Source: Candidatus Pacearchaeota archaeon (lineage in GTDB: Archaea; Nanobdellota; Nanobdellia; Pacearchaeales; GW2011-AR1). Taken from it: a stretch of DNA of 41,110 nucleotides. Location: the NCBI GenBank assembly GCA_016186365.1, contig JACPLT010000008.1, forward strand, positions 1 through 41,110, read 5' to 3'. Under the pieces are notes generated by a model. That model was given only the letters and a program-made list of their open reading frames with translations, did no database searches and was not told the DNA's origin. This document shows positions 8,405 through 15,173 of this stretch, piece by piece. Both the position numbers and the translations under genes were made by a program. Position 1 is the first letter of the stretch; each line of letters starts with the position of its first letter.

Positions 8405-9105
8405 ATTCCAAAATTCAGCTTTCCATAGCTTATTTCCCCTGCTTCATTTATCATTTCAATAGGAATTGTTTTAGCAATAACCCTCACTCCAAATGGTTTT
8501 TTCTTATTCCCTGCAGCAATTTCCACTCCTTCTGAATTTGTAAAATTAAAATAAAAATCAAAATTCGGAATGTTCAGCTCATTTTTTAAATTAGAATAGC
8601 TTTCATCATACTCATTATCTAGAACAGCAATATTCTCATTAAATATAAATTCCTTAGTATAGTTTATCCCAAATTTATATTTATCACTGGCAAGAACCTC
8701 ACAGCTTCCCAAATCCTCTTCCTGCACTTCTAACCCCTCTCCATAATAAATATAATAAAAATTATCTCTATCATTGTCATTAATACAAAGATTCTCTCCA
8801 TTCTTATCATACTCTTTAATCTCTCCCCCCTTATTCTTAATCACAAAATTATCTCCAGAATATTCAAAACAAAAACAAGTTTCTCCGCTAGATAAATCTG
8901 TCAAATCTATTGCTCCAATACTATCAATAGTTGCAGTCATCTTTACTTTTTCTATAATCTCTCTTTCCAAAATATTAACTATCTCCTGCTTATTAGGATT
9001 ATTTTTTATTGGATTAAAAATAATAATAAGAAAGAAAACTGCTCCTATAAATAGCACAAAAGACAGCACAATTTCAATATGGCTTATTCCTTTTTTATTT
9101 TTCAT
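8398..9105 (-). CDS. Pilin-like protein with class III signal peptide
   Basis: A 235-residue protein starting M-K-N-K-K-G then I-S-H-I-E-I-V-L-S-F-V-L-F. This is a classic class III signal, with expected cleavage after Gly6 and Glu near position 5 of the mature helix. The C-terminal part is acidic and beta-rich with four cysteines. It is coupled to mini-ORF 3 by an ATGA overlap (TGA 9102-9104, ATG 9103-9105). A hairpin with AGGA in its loop lies just before the start. A 23-bp copy of its start region recurs 292 bp upstream (9384-9406), giving the start of the 80-codon mini-ORF 2. Confidence 0.75.
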   Translation of the reverse strand: MKNKKGISHIEIVLSFVLFIGAVFFLIIIFNPIKNNPNKQEIVNILEREIIEKVKMTATIDSIGAIDLTDLSSGETCFCFEYSGDNFVIKNKGGEIKEYDKNGENLCINDNDRDNFYYIYYGEGLEVQEEDLGSCEVLASDKYKFGINYTKEFIFNENIAVLDNEYDESYSNLKNELNIPNFDFYFNFTNSEGVEIAAGNKKKPFGVRVIAKTIPIEMINEAGEISYGKLNFGIW

Positions 9106-9114
9106 CTTAAATTT
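9092..9114. repeat. Direct repeat covering a start codon, copy 1
   Basis: 23 bp, on the minus strand AAATTTAAG-ATG-AAAAATAAAAA, at the start of the pilin gene. An identical copy lies at 9384-9406. The two flank the insert holding mini-ORFs 2 and 3. Confidence 0.85.
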
Positions 9115-9158
9115 CTCCTGAAATTTAATGAGGCAAAAAATTCATTAATTTTTTTCAT
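9102..9158 (-). CDS. Mini-ORF 3, coupled to the pilin gene
   Basis: 18 codons, MKKINEFFASLNFRRNLR. Its ATG overlaps the TGA of mini-ORF 2 and its TGA overlaps the ATG of the pilin (ATGA in both cases). Codons 2-8 form one hairpin (AAAAAATT-AATG-AATTTTTT on the minus strand). The C-terminal codons form a second (AAATTTC-AGGA-GAAATTT), whose loop shows an SD-like AGGA(G) and ends 3 nt before the pilin ATG. The peptide is probably not functional itself; passage of ribosomes through it may be what matters. No homology known to me. Confidence 0.5.
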   Translation of the reverse strand: MKKINEFFASLNFRRNLR

Positions 9159-9397
9159 TTCGAGTTCCCCCGGAACGAGAAAGCCAGAAAATCCCTGATT
9201 TTCTGGATCTCAAAAACTCTTGATTGTATTCTGAGTTTTTGAATACCTCGAAAATTAAATTTGTGTGCAAATTTAATTTTCTTAGTCTCAGAAATGCTAT
9301 TTGTCGCGTGCATTTCTGAGCCACCTAAATTCATATTCTGAAAGCATGAATTTTTGATATTGAAAATTTTGTTTGTTATTAAATTTTTATTTTTCAT
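9155..9397 (-). CDS. Mini-ORF 2, hairpin-packed 80-codon frame
   Basis: Starts MKNKN, a copy of the pilin start MKNKK, and is joined by ATGA overlaps to mini-ORF 1 before it and mini-ORF 3 after it. The mRNA contains successive perfect or near-perfect hairpins: AAATTCAT/ATGAATTT, CTCAGAAATGC/GCATTTCTGAG (11 bp), AAAATTAAATTTG/CAAATTTAATTTT (13 bp, loop CACA), CAAAAACTC/GAGTTTTTG and CCAGAAAATC/GATTTTCTGG. The last is a short GTTCC-GGG-GGAAC hairpin before the next start. A frame open for 80 codons through so many palindromes suggests selection for being translated, but the peptide resembles no family I know. Confidence 0.45.
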   Translation of the reverse strand: MKNKNLITNKIFNIKNSCFQNMNLGGSEMHATNSISETKKIKFAHKFNFRGIQKLRIQSRVFEIQKIRDFLAFSFRGNSK

Positions 9398-9406
9398 CTT
9401 AAATTT
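9384..9406. repeat. Direct repeat covering a start codon, copy 2
   Basis: Exact 23-bp copy of 9092-9114. It carries the start of mini-ORF 2 and the 3' strand of the SD-loop hairpin before it. Confidence 0.85.
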
Positions 9407-9513
9407 CCTATTTCCCTCTCGGGAAATTTAACGACTTCAGAAATTTTTAATTTCTGATAGTGCTCAGGAATATGAAGTATTCCTGACAGGCAGAAATTCT
9501 CAAATTTCTGCAT
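9394..9513 (-). CDS. Mini-ORF 1 after the platform gene
   Basis: 39 codons starting 3 nt after the stop of the platform gene (9517). Its TGA overlaps the ATG of mini-ORF 2. It contains three 9-bp hairpins in a row: GCAGAAATT/AATTTCTGC, TCAGGAATA/TATTCCTGA and TCAGAAATT/AATTTCTGA. The SD-loop hairpin AAATTTCC...GGAAATTT follows, with GAGAGGG in the loop. Its peptide parts QKFENFCL and K-F-P-E-R-E-I-G-N-L-R-stop are close to those of mini-ORF 7, 24 kb away (QKFDNFCL, K-L-P-E-R-E-D-G-S-L-R-stop). This shows a dispersed element family. Confidence 0.55.
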   Translation of the reverse strand: MQKFENFCLSGILHIPEHYQKLKISEVVKFPEREIGNLR

Positions 9514-9516
9514 TTT

Positions 9517-10362
9517 CTAAAATAACTTTGCTACTCCATACGTGAGAAGAGAGAGTGCAGTCATTATAAACGAATGTTTTACCCCGCTTTTAATAGTTCC
9601 TTCAGCCAACTTTCCAACTGCCAGCCCTGTAAAAATTCCTTGAGTAAGCAATAACAAAAGCAGAGGCCTTGCCAGCTGTTCAGGTGTTAGGCTTCCCTGC
9701 CCAAAAGAAATAAATCCTTCTAACCCGTCCCCTCCTCCCTCTGCTCCGGTTGTTAATCCTTCAGTTACAGGCAGAATCTTGAACTGCATTATCAGCATTA
9801 TAGCTATAAATACCATGAATATCACATACCCCTGAACAACAAGAGAGGCAATTGCAGACTCTCTCTCTTTCTTTAAGTCTTCTATCTGGCTTATTGATTT
9901 TGTTACAGAAGCGAGTATTCCTTCAATCTCCCCCCCGGCTTTTTCAGCTTCGCTTATAAGCGTTACTGCCCTCCTTATAACAATGCTGTCCACATCTCTT
10001 GCAAATGTTTCTAAAGCATCTCTAAGAGGAATGCCTATTGAAATTTGATTGGCTAATTTTCTGATATGCGGAGTCAAAGTTCCATAATATTTATCTCTTA
10101 AATTTAATACTCCCTTGCTGATAGGCGTTCCAGATTTTACACTCTCAACTAAATTTCTCGTAAACTCTAAAAACATCTCATTATTCTCTTTTTCTTTTCT
10201 TCCCTCAAGAACTATATACGCAACAAACGGAAATGCCGCAATTATAAAAGCCACTGCAATCAGAAGAAAAAATACTTTTTCCTCTCTTAAAAATATAAAA
10301 TTAAAGCCCAGCAATATTGCTCCTGCAATCACTCCTATTACTTCTCCTTTTTTTATTTCCAT
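9517..10362 (-). CDS. TadC/FlaJ-type membrane platform protein
   Basis: A 281-residue integral membrane protein with a T2SSF (GspF/TadC) domain. Two N-terminal membrane helices (about 8-50) are followed by the cytoplasmic helical segment (about 58-175, with LVESVKSGTPISKG and SEAEKAGGEIEGILASV-type conserved turns). Then come C-terminal helices (about 172-195 and 235-280). The family forms the inner-membrane platform that works with the secretion ATPase in type IV pilus or archaellum assembly. Here there are two platform genes, as TadB and TadC in tight-adherence systems. The start follows mini-ORF 5 by 12 nt, with TGAGGGAT as SD. Confidence 0.85.
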   Translation of the reverse strand: MEIKKGEVIGVIAGAILLGFNFIFLREEKVFFLLIAVAFIIAAFPFVAYIVLEGRKEKENNEMFLEFTRNLVESVKSGTPISKGVLNLRDKYYGTLTPHIRKLANQISIGIPLRDALETFARDVDSIVIRRAVTLISEAEKAGGEIEGILASVTKSISQIEDLKKERESAIASLVVQGYVIFMVFIAIMLIMQFKILPVTEGLTTGAEGGGDGLEGFISFGQGSLTPEQLARPLLLLLLTQGIFTGLAVGKLAEGTIKSGVKHSFIMTALSLLTYGVAKLF

Positions 10363-10377
10363 TTTAAATATCCCTCA
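10359..10377. repeat. Direct repeat over the platform start, copy 1
   Basis: 19 bp, CCATTTTAAATATCCCTCA on the plus strand, covering the SD (TGAGGG) and the ATG of the platform gene. It is identical to 10476-10494. Confidence 0.8.
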
Positions 10378-10479
10378 GGATTTTAAAAGCCAGAAAATTC
10401 CCAATTTTCTGGATTTCAAAAATGCGACCTGTTTCATGCATTTTTGAATGGCTTTTATATTTATTTTTTTATTTTCCAT
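10375..10479 (-). CDS. Mini-ORF 5
   Basis: 34 codons starting MENKKI, a near copy of the next gene's start (MEIKKG). It ends 12 nt before the platform gene. It holds two hairpins: CAAAAATGC/GCATTTTTG, and CCAGAAAATT-GGG-AATTTTCTGG close to the end. A weak AAATCC/GGATaTTT stem then exposes TGAG. Unlike five of the other six there is no ATGA overlap with the next gene. Coding status is uncertain; the SD (GAGGG) and ATG are good. Confidence 0.45.
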   Translation of the reverse strand: MENKKINIKAIQKCMKQVAFLKSRKLGIFWLLKS

Positions 10480-10532
10480 TTTAAATATCCCTCATATGTC
10501 AGAAATCCTGACTTTATTTTTTTATTTTCCAT
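10461..10532 (-). CDS. Mini-ORF 4, product of a 53-bp tandem duplication
   Basis: 23 codons, MENKKIKSGFLTYEGYLKWKIKK. It starts 9 nt after the stop of the upstream platform gene with GGGAG as SD. It runs through the start of mini-ORF 5 in another frame. It arose from a tandem duplication: the end of the upstream gene, its SD and the MENKKI start occur twice, 53 bp apart (ATG at 10532 and 10479). Confidence 0.4.
   Translation of the reverse strand: MENKKIKSGFLTYEGYLKWKIKK
10476..10494. repeat. Direct repeat over a start codon, copy 2
   Basis: Exact copy of 10359-10377, here carrying the SD and start of mini-ORF 5. The distance between the two copies is 117 bp. Confidence 0.8.
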
Positions 10533-10541
10533 TTTTTCTCC

Positions 10542-11861
10542 CTAATATGTCGGCTGGTATAACTGCAAAAATACCAAAAATAAAATATTTATTAATCCGA
10601 CTATAAGCAGTATGACTATTGTCAGCGCGTCTATAGTCAGCCCCATAGCGCTTATTCCAGTTACTGCCATTAATACCAGCAATAACGTTATAATCATAGG
10701 TGCAGCAATCACAACTCCGATATAAATATCCATAAATGTTTCTGCAGCCTTGGTGTATTTCTCTCTCTCCATCTTATAATCAAAAAGAAGGGTTTCTGCT
10801 CTTTTTTCAAAAAATGATGCTAAGTCGCTCCCTCCTGAAATTGTAGTGGCTATTCCGTTCAGCAATTCTGCCAGCTTTTTGCTTGAGGTCTCTCTTGAAG
10901 TGTTTCTCAAGGCAGTAAGCAAGTCATAGCCATAAAGATTAATCTGGTTTATTATTTTTTTTACCTCATTTGCGGTATATGGATATTCCTCACTCAACGC
11001 AATTATCTTAAATATTTGAGTTGGCTCAATCCCGCTCTCTGCAATAGCAGACATATGTATTGCAACAAACGGAATTTCCTGATTTATTTTTCCCTCAATC
11101 CCGCTGACTTCGGCTTGAGGATACATATAGAGCAGGAGTGCAGTTATAATCGGAAGAAAAATCATTATCGCAAGGTTTCTTATTATCATTAAAAAAGTTA
11201 TCTCTCCAGCAGGAGATATAAAAGGTGAAGAAAAACTAACACTAAAGAAAAGGAAAAAAACAAATATTATTATTCCTAAAATAAAAGCCAGAAGAGCGGA
11301 AAATAAAGTCATTGAAATATAAGTGCTTACTAAAGAGTTTAGATTAGCCTTCCTTATCGCACTATTGAGTCTTTTGAATTTTCCCTCTTTAACAAAATGA
11401 TTAGAGATATTAAAAAAAAGCATATTTGATATTTTTGCGTATAACCCTGCTTTTCTATAAACTCCATATTTTCCCTCGACTTTATGCAATTTCCCTCTTT
11501 TCAGCTTTTCAAGTGTTCTCTTGCTCAATCTTAGCTCTTCTACAAATCTGTTTTCATCTTCTTTCTTGATTGTAGCAGAAATCAGCTCTCCGTTTTCTAT
11601 ATTCTGATAGTTTATATTCACAAGTTTCTCTACTTTTTCCTCTTTCTCTTTCAGCCCCTGAACAGGAGATATGGAGTCTAATATTTGGGGTATAGAACTG
11701 TTAACCATCTTAAGCTGTCCAACTGAAGATTTAAGCTTCTGCTCAATAAGCTGTCTTTCCTGCCCCTCTCCCAATCTCTGCATTTCAGAATTAATATTAA
11801 TTATACCATTGATTATATCTTTTTCAATCTTAATATTATTTTTAAGATTTTCAAGCGCCAT
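10542..11861 (-). CDS. TadB/FlaJ-type membrane platform protein with N-terminal coiled coil
   Basis: A 439-residue protein. Residues about 1-130 are charged and helical, probably coiled coil in the cytoplasm. Membrane helices follow at about 180-215 and 225-250. A T2SSF-type cytoplasmic segment (about 260-375: F-V-A-I-H-M-S-A-I-A-E-S-G-I-E-P, A-L-R-N-T-S-R-E-T, G-S-D-L-A-S-F-F) comes next, then two C-terminal helices. It pairs with the shorter platform protein downstream. The long N-terminal extension could contact the ATPase. The start overlaps the end of the 57-residue protein by 11 nt, so the two are translationally coupled. Confidence 0.85.
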   Translation of the reverse strand: MALENLKNNIKIEKDIINGIININSEMQRLGEGQERQLIEQKLKSSVGQLKMVNSSIPQILDSISPVQGLKEKEEKVEKLVNINYQNIENGELISATIKKEDENRFVEELRLSKRTLEKLKRGKLHKVEGKYGVYRKAGLYAKISNMLFFNISNHFVKEGKFKRLNSAIRKANLNSLVSTYISMTLFSALLAFILGIIIFVFFLFFSVSFSSPFISPAGEITFLMIIRNLAIMIFLPIITALLLYMYPQAEVSGIEGKINQEIPFVAIHMSAIAESGIEPTQIFKIIALSEEYPYTANEVKKIINQINLYGYDLLTALRNTSRETSSKKLAELLNGIATTISGGSDLASFFEKRAETLLFDYKMEREKYTKAAETFMDIYIGVVIAAPMIITLLLVLMAVTGISAMGLTIDALTIVILLIVGLINILFLVFLQLYQPTY

Positions 11862-12024
11862 TGCTGATAATCTCCCCTATTTTTTTCTGAAAATTAAGAA
11901 TCTCTCCCTTAGCTTTCTTAAATTTGAGCAAATCTTTCTCTCTAAATCCCTCTTCCAACTCTATTGAAACAGCTTCAATAGATTCAATCAGCTGTTTAAG
12001 CATGCCTATCTCTTCTGGTTTCAT
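11851..12024 (-). CDS. Small coiled-coil protein of the pilus operon
   Basis: 57 residues beginning M-K-P-E-E-I-G-M-L-K, acidic and wholly helical with heptad-like spacing. I use the ATG at 12024. A GTG nine bases upstream is possible, but the ATG overlaps the stop of mini-ORF 6 as ATGA and sits 5 nt after a hairpin exposing AGAGG. Its tight coupling to the platform gene suggests a small accessory subunit of the assembly platform. No family recognised. Confidence 0.65.
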   Translation of the reverse strand: MKPEEIGMLKQLIESIEAVSIELEEGFREKDLLKFKKAKGEILNFQKKIGEIISNGA

Positions 12025-12122
12025 CTTGAGCACACCTCTTGTGCGAGAGAGACAGAAAATTTCTTGGAAATTTTCTGTATCTTAAAATTTCTATTTAATC
12101 TAATGCAAATTTTAAGTTCCAT
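12021..12122 (-). CDS. Mini-ORF 6, first frame of the platform operon
   Basis: 33 codons, ending ...A-Q-E-V-C-S-R-stop, with TGA overlapping the next ATG. SD AAGAGG lies before its own start. The sequence around both starts is alike (AAGAGG...CTCAAGATG), so the start region is duplicated around the insert. Hairpins: CTTAAAATTT/AAATTTTAAG, CAGAAAATTT-CCAAG-AAATTTTCTG (10 bp) and GCACA-AGAGG-TGTGC, whose loop is the SD of the next gene. Confidence 0.55.
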   Translation of the reverse strand: MELKICIRLNRNFKIQKISKKFSVSLAQEVCSR

Positions 12123-12130
12123 CTTGAGTT

Positions 12131-12171
12131 CCTCTTTTGTTTAAAAGATAACTAATCTCCGCCTTATAAAG
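12131..12171 (-). promoter_or_regulatory. Promoter and SD of the platform operon
   Basis: TATA box CTTTATAAGG (12162-12171) lies 40 nt before the ATG of mini-ORF 6, with GAGG (12131-12134) as SD. It would transcribe mini-ORF 6, the small coiled-coil gene, both platform genes and the last two pilins. Confidence 0.6.
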
Positions 12172-12180
12172 TTTTTTATG

Positions 12181-12246
12181 TCAGAAAAATAAAACTACAG
12201 ACTTTAGTCTGTAGGCAATTGTTAAACAATTGTCAGATTTTTCTGA
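12181..12246. repeat. Cloverleaf-like palindrome
   Basis: A 10-bp closing stem TCAGAAAAAT (12181-12190) / ATTTTTCTGA (12237-12246) holds two perfect hairpins: CTACAGAC-TTTA-GTCTGTAG (12195-12214) and CAATTGT-TAA-ACAATTG (12216-12232). It lies after the stop at 12348 and just before the next TATA box. Terminator, small RNA or palindromic repeat are all possible. The outer TCAGAAA...TTTCTGA stem resembles the first hairpin of the mini-ORFs. Confidence 0.65.
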
Positions 12247-12347
12247 ACATCCTAAAAACAAGGGACTTTACAAACCCTCCCTTTTAAGGTATGGACCCCA
12301 TTGTTTTTTTGATGTAAGTAGAATTAAGTTGTTGTATAAATATTTCT

Positions 12348-13496
12348 CTAGTAATCCAAATTAGCTGAAAAAACCTGCTTACTACTAGTTTTCACAACTT
12401 CTTCTTTTTTCTGCATTCTTCTATTCCCGTCATCATAAACCACAATATAACTTCCTATTGGCAAACTAATCTCCTGATTATTCTTTAGAATAGCTAAATA
12501 AGGCATAGCAAGATTTTCTTTTCCAGTTATAATCATTCCGCAATAAGAATTCAAATTCTTGCTGGTTATTCCGCATCTAACAGGATAGTTTTTGCTTGGC
12601 AACAATCCAAAAAGCGAACCCTTAGCAAATGTAGGTTTAAGAGGATTAATAACTTTTATCAACTTTCCATTCTTCAAGTCATCACATTTTATTGTCTTTA
12701 CCAGTGTTTTAAATATAGGATTAGTAAGAATAATTTTAGGTTTAGCTAATTTCTTATTAGAGCAGTTTAAATAAGAAAAATCAAAATTCATTGCCATTTT
12801 TGTCCCAGTATATTTCTGATCTTCTCCTTGAGGAAGATAATCTATAAGAACATCCCAAACATAACCATTAATCAGTTTCTTCCCTCCAGAAATGCTCATT
12901 TTAGCTGCTCCATCTTCAACCATAGTATCAGGAATAGCATAATCTTGCTTAATTTCAGCTTCTATTCCTTCATTAAAGTTTATCTTAGCAAATGTTTTAT
13001 CTTTAACTTGTCCAGCTAAAATATCCCAATAATATAATTTTCCATCTAATACTGCTCCTCGGGATATATCTCCATCTGGGCATAACTCATAACTTATTAC
13101 AACATTCAAATTTCCAGGAAGATTGTAATCTGTTTCAATAAAGATAAAAAACTTATTCCCATCAGCTGGTCTTTTAAGATAAGTCTTAGCTGTCTGCTGC
13201 CCTAGATTTTTAATATTTGTTTTTATGTTGTGTTCAGAGCATAATTTCAAATTATCTGACAATGATTCTTCTATCATTATATATTTTCCCTCTTGTTTCT
13301 CTAAATTGAGAGTTATATTTCTCTCAATTAGTATAGGAAAATTAGTATACATAAAAGTTGTTTGTACCTGTTCTGAAAATCCTAGTTCATTAATAGAACT
13401 AGATAATATCCCCTCCTGATTTCCGATAATCGCAGAAGCAAAGTTCCAGCTAAGAAAAACTGCTAATGCGGTTATAATTAACATTTTTTTTATCAT
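12348..13496 (-). CDS. Secreted beta-rich protein of the pilus locus
   Basis: 382 residues with a signal peptide (M-I-K-K-M-L-I-I-T-A-L-A-V-F-L-S-W-N-F-A-S-A). The mature part is beta-rich with a few cysteines and no C-terminal membrane anchor. The start is the ATG 1 nt after the stop of the upstream gene (TAA-A-ATG), so the two are translated in tandem. Its place between the ATPase and platform genes suggests a pilus-associated or adhesin component, possibly working with its Cys-rich partner. No family recognised. Confidence 0.7.
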   Translation of the reverse strand: MIKKMLIITALAVFLSWNFASAIIGNQEGILSSSINELGFSEQVQTTFMYTNFPILIERNITLNLEKQEGKYIMIEESLSDNLKLCSEHNIKTNIKNLGQQTAKTYLKRPADGNKFFIFIETDYNLPGNLNVVISYELCPDGDISRGAVLDGKLYYWDILAGQVKDKTFAKINFNEGIEAEIKQDYAIPDTMVEDGAAKMSISGGKKLINGYVWDVLIDYLPQGEDQKYTGTKMAMNFDFSYLNCSNKKLAKPKIILTNPIFKTLVKTIKCDDLKNGKLIKVINPLKPTFAKGSLFGLLPSKNYPVRCGITSKNLNSYCGMIITGKENLAMPYLAILKNNQEISLPIGSYIVVYDDGNRRMQKKEEVVKTSSKQVFSANLDY

Positions 13497-13497
13497 T

Positions 13498-15132
13498 TTA
13501 ACCAAAACCAACTTGCTCAAATCCTGCTGCTTCTAATGCCTCTCCATAATAATTTTGATTATTAGGATTATGAAAATATGCAACGGCAGATTGAGGAGTC
13601 ATAGAATAGCTGCTAGAAGCAACAAGAACGCTTTGCTGATTAGGATTAACATTTGTTTCATAAAGTGCACTTGGTCTGTCTGCAGGGCAGTTAGCAAAAG
13701 TTTCACTAGCCAGATTGACAAATCCATCTCCGCATCCTTCAGGAGTGCAGATTCCGTTTAGCCAGATAAAAAGAGCATTTCCCGCATCTGCAGTCTTACA
13801 TACTTTCCCCCCACAGTCTGGATCATCTCTATCATCTCTATACTCGTCACAATCTTGATTTCCTGCTTTTATGCAATCTTCTGTTCTTCCAGGATGTGTT
13901 TCTATATCGTTATCATCACAATCCTGATATTCCCATAATTCGCCAGTTCGAATTTCTCCGTAACCCGGACCATAATTCCAAGGTCTAATTTTAGTATAAC
14001 AATGAGGATTGTTCTTTTTTTCTTCATAAGTTCCAACACATTTTTGCCTATTCGCTAAAATATTGTCTATTCCAAAACATAAGCATTTCTCATTAGCCAA
14101 TGCGCTGGCATAATTATCTCCGTCACTATCTAGATAATGAGGAATACAATCATAAAGGTTCTCTTCAGTTGGAACACTATTCACATACTTTTCATTGCAG
14201 GTTTTAACATTATCCTTCAACCAAATTTTTCCTCCTGCTTCAAATATTAACTTCCAATTTATAGTACCTCCTCCGCTTCCTCCTCCAGCACTCCCCTCTC
14301 TTTGTGCCACTATTTTTGGTATGCACTGAACACAAACTTCTTTATTTGCATATTTTGCATCATTTTTAACAACTTCACAATATTTAGTTCCATCCCCCGC
14401 ACTTGCCTCACTAATCTCACTGCATTTCATATTATTATTAAGAACATTAATTATTCTAGCATATCCATATTGAGAAGTTAATTCTCTTTCGACATTAGTT
14501 ATTGGAAGAATTCTTGGACCTCCAGCTGTTTCACATTCTCCTACAGGACAAACTTCTTCTTTTGGAATGCAGGGCAGAAAACATTTTACAGGAGTTCTTA
14601 CCTCTGTCATAACTCGGTAAGGGATGCCCGCACAATTTTTAGTAGGCTCGAATATACATCTTTGAACACCTTCAAAAATAGAATTATATGATTTGCCCTG
14701 AACATGTCCAGAATAATAAAATTTACCGCAATATTTTTTTTTGCTGTCTTCAAATGTTAATGCAGAGTTTAATTGATCGCAAGAAAAAATATTGTCATTA
14801 GAAGAAGGAGTCATTTCCGATGTTAATGGAACCGGAGGATCCATTTCATAAATATAAGGAAGGGGATAAACTCCCGTCTCTCCAACATTATCACAACGAT
14901 CTGTTGTTCCTTGAGGGATATCCATATACCCTGCCCATTGACATTTATGAGCTGCTTGATCTCCCCATTTTTCATACAACATTCCACATTCTGTTCTACT
15001 TGTTATATATTCACATTGGCTCGTCAAATATTTTTGTTGAGCCGTCCCAGCAAGAACCAAATTAGAAACAAAAATAAATAAGATTAACAAAATATAAGCA
15101 TACAAAACTTTCCCACTCTTTTTACTACTCAT
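13498..15132 (-). CDS. Cys-rich secreted protein of the pilus locus
   Basis: 544 residues. The signal peptide (about 1-28) is followed by many cysteines, a Gly-Ser linker (G-G-G-S-G-G-G near 285) and a Ca-binding-like stretch (Y-L-D-S-D-G-D-N-Y-A). A MopE/TSP3-like motif (D-C-D-D-N-D-I-E-T-H-P-G...D-C-D) lies at about 410-440. No C-terminal membrane helix is seen. Gene order (ATPase, this, then a second secreted protein) suggests an adhesin or tip protein carried by the pilus. A TATA box (ATTTATAAAT, 15161-15170) precedes the ATG by 29-38 nt. Confidence 0.75.
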   Translation of the reverse strand: MSSKKSGKVLYAYILLILFIFVSNLVLAGTAQQKYLTSQCEYITSRTECGMLYEKWGDQAAHKCQWAGYMDIPQGTTDRCDNVGETGVYPLPYIYEMDPPVPLTSEMTPSSNDNIFSCDQLNSALTFEDSKKKYCGKFYYSGHVQGKSYNSIFEGVQRCIFEPTKNCAGIPYRVMTEVRTPVKCFLPCIPKEEVCPVGECETAGGPRILPITNVERELTSQYGYARIINVLNNNMKCSEISEASAGDGTKYCEVVKNDAKYANKEVCVQCIPKIVAQREGSAGGGSGGGTINWKLIFEAGGKIWLKDNVKTCNEKYVNSVPTEENLYDCIPHYLDSDGDNYASALANEKCLCFGIDNILANRQKCVGTYEEKKNNPHCYTKIRPWNYGPGYGEIRTGELWEYQDCDDNDIETHPGRTEDCIKAGNQDCDEYRDDRDDPDCGGKVCKTADAGNALFIWLNGICTPEGCGDGFVNLASETFANCPADRPSALYETNVNPNQQSVLVASSSYSMTPQSAVAYFHNPNNQNYYGEALEAAGFEQVGFG

Positions 15133-15173
15133 CTTAACTTACATGATATAATAATTTGACATTTATAAATCTT

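Noticed and set aside
9155-9397. An ordinary conserved 80-residue protein
   Set aside because: Its sequence is dictated by palindromes and its start is a copy of the pilin start. It has no hydrophobic core pattern or known motif, so I list it only as a mini-ORF.
9102-9513. CRISPR array
   Set aside because: The hairpins differ in sequence, and there are no identical direct repeats with regular spacers. The region is better explained as hairpins inside open frames.
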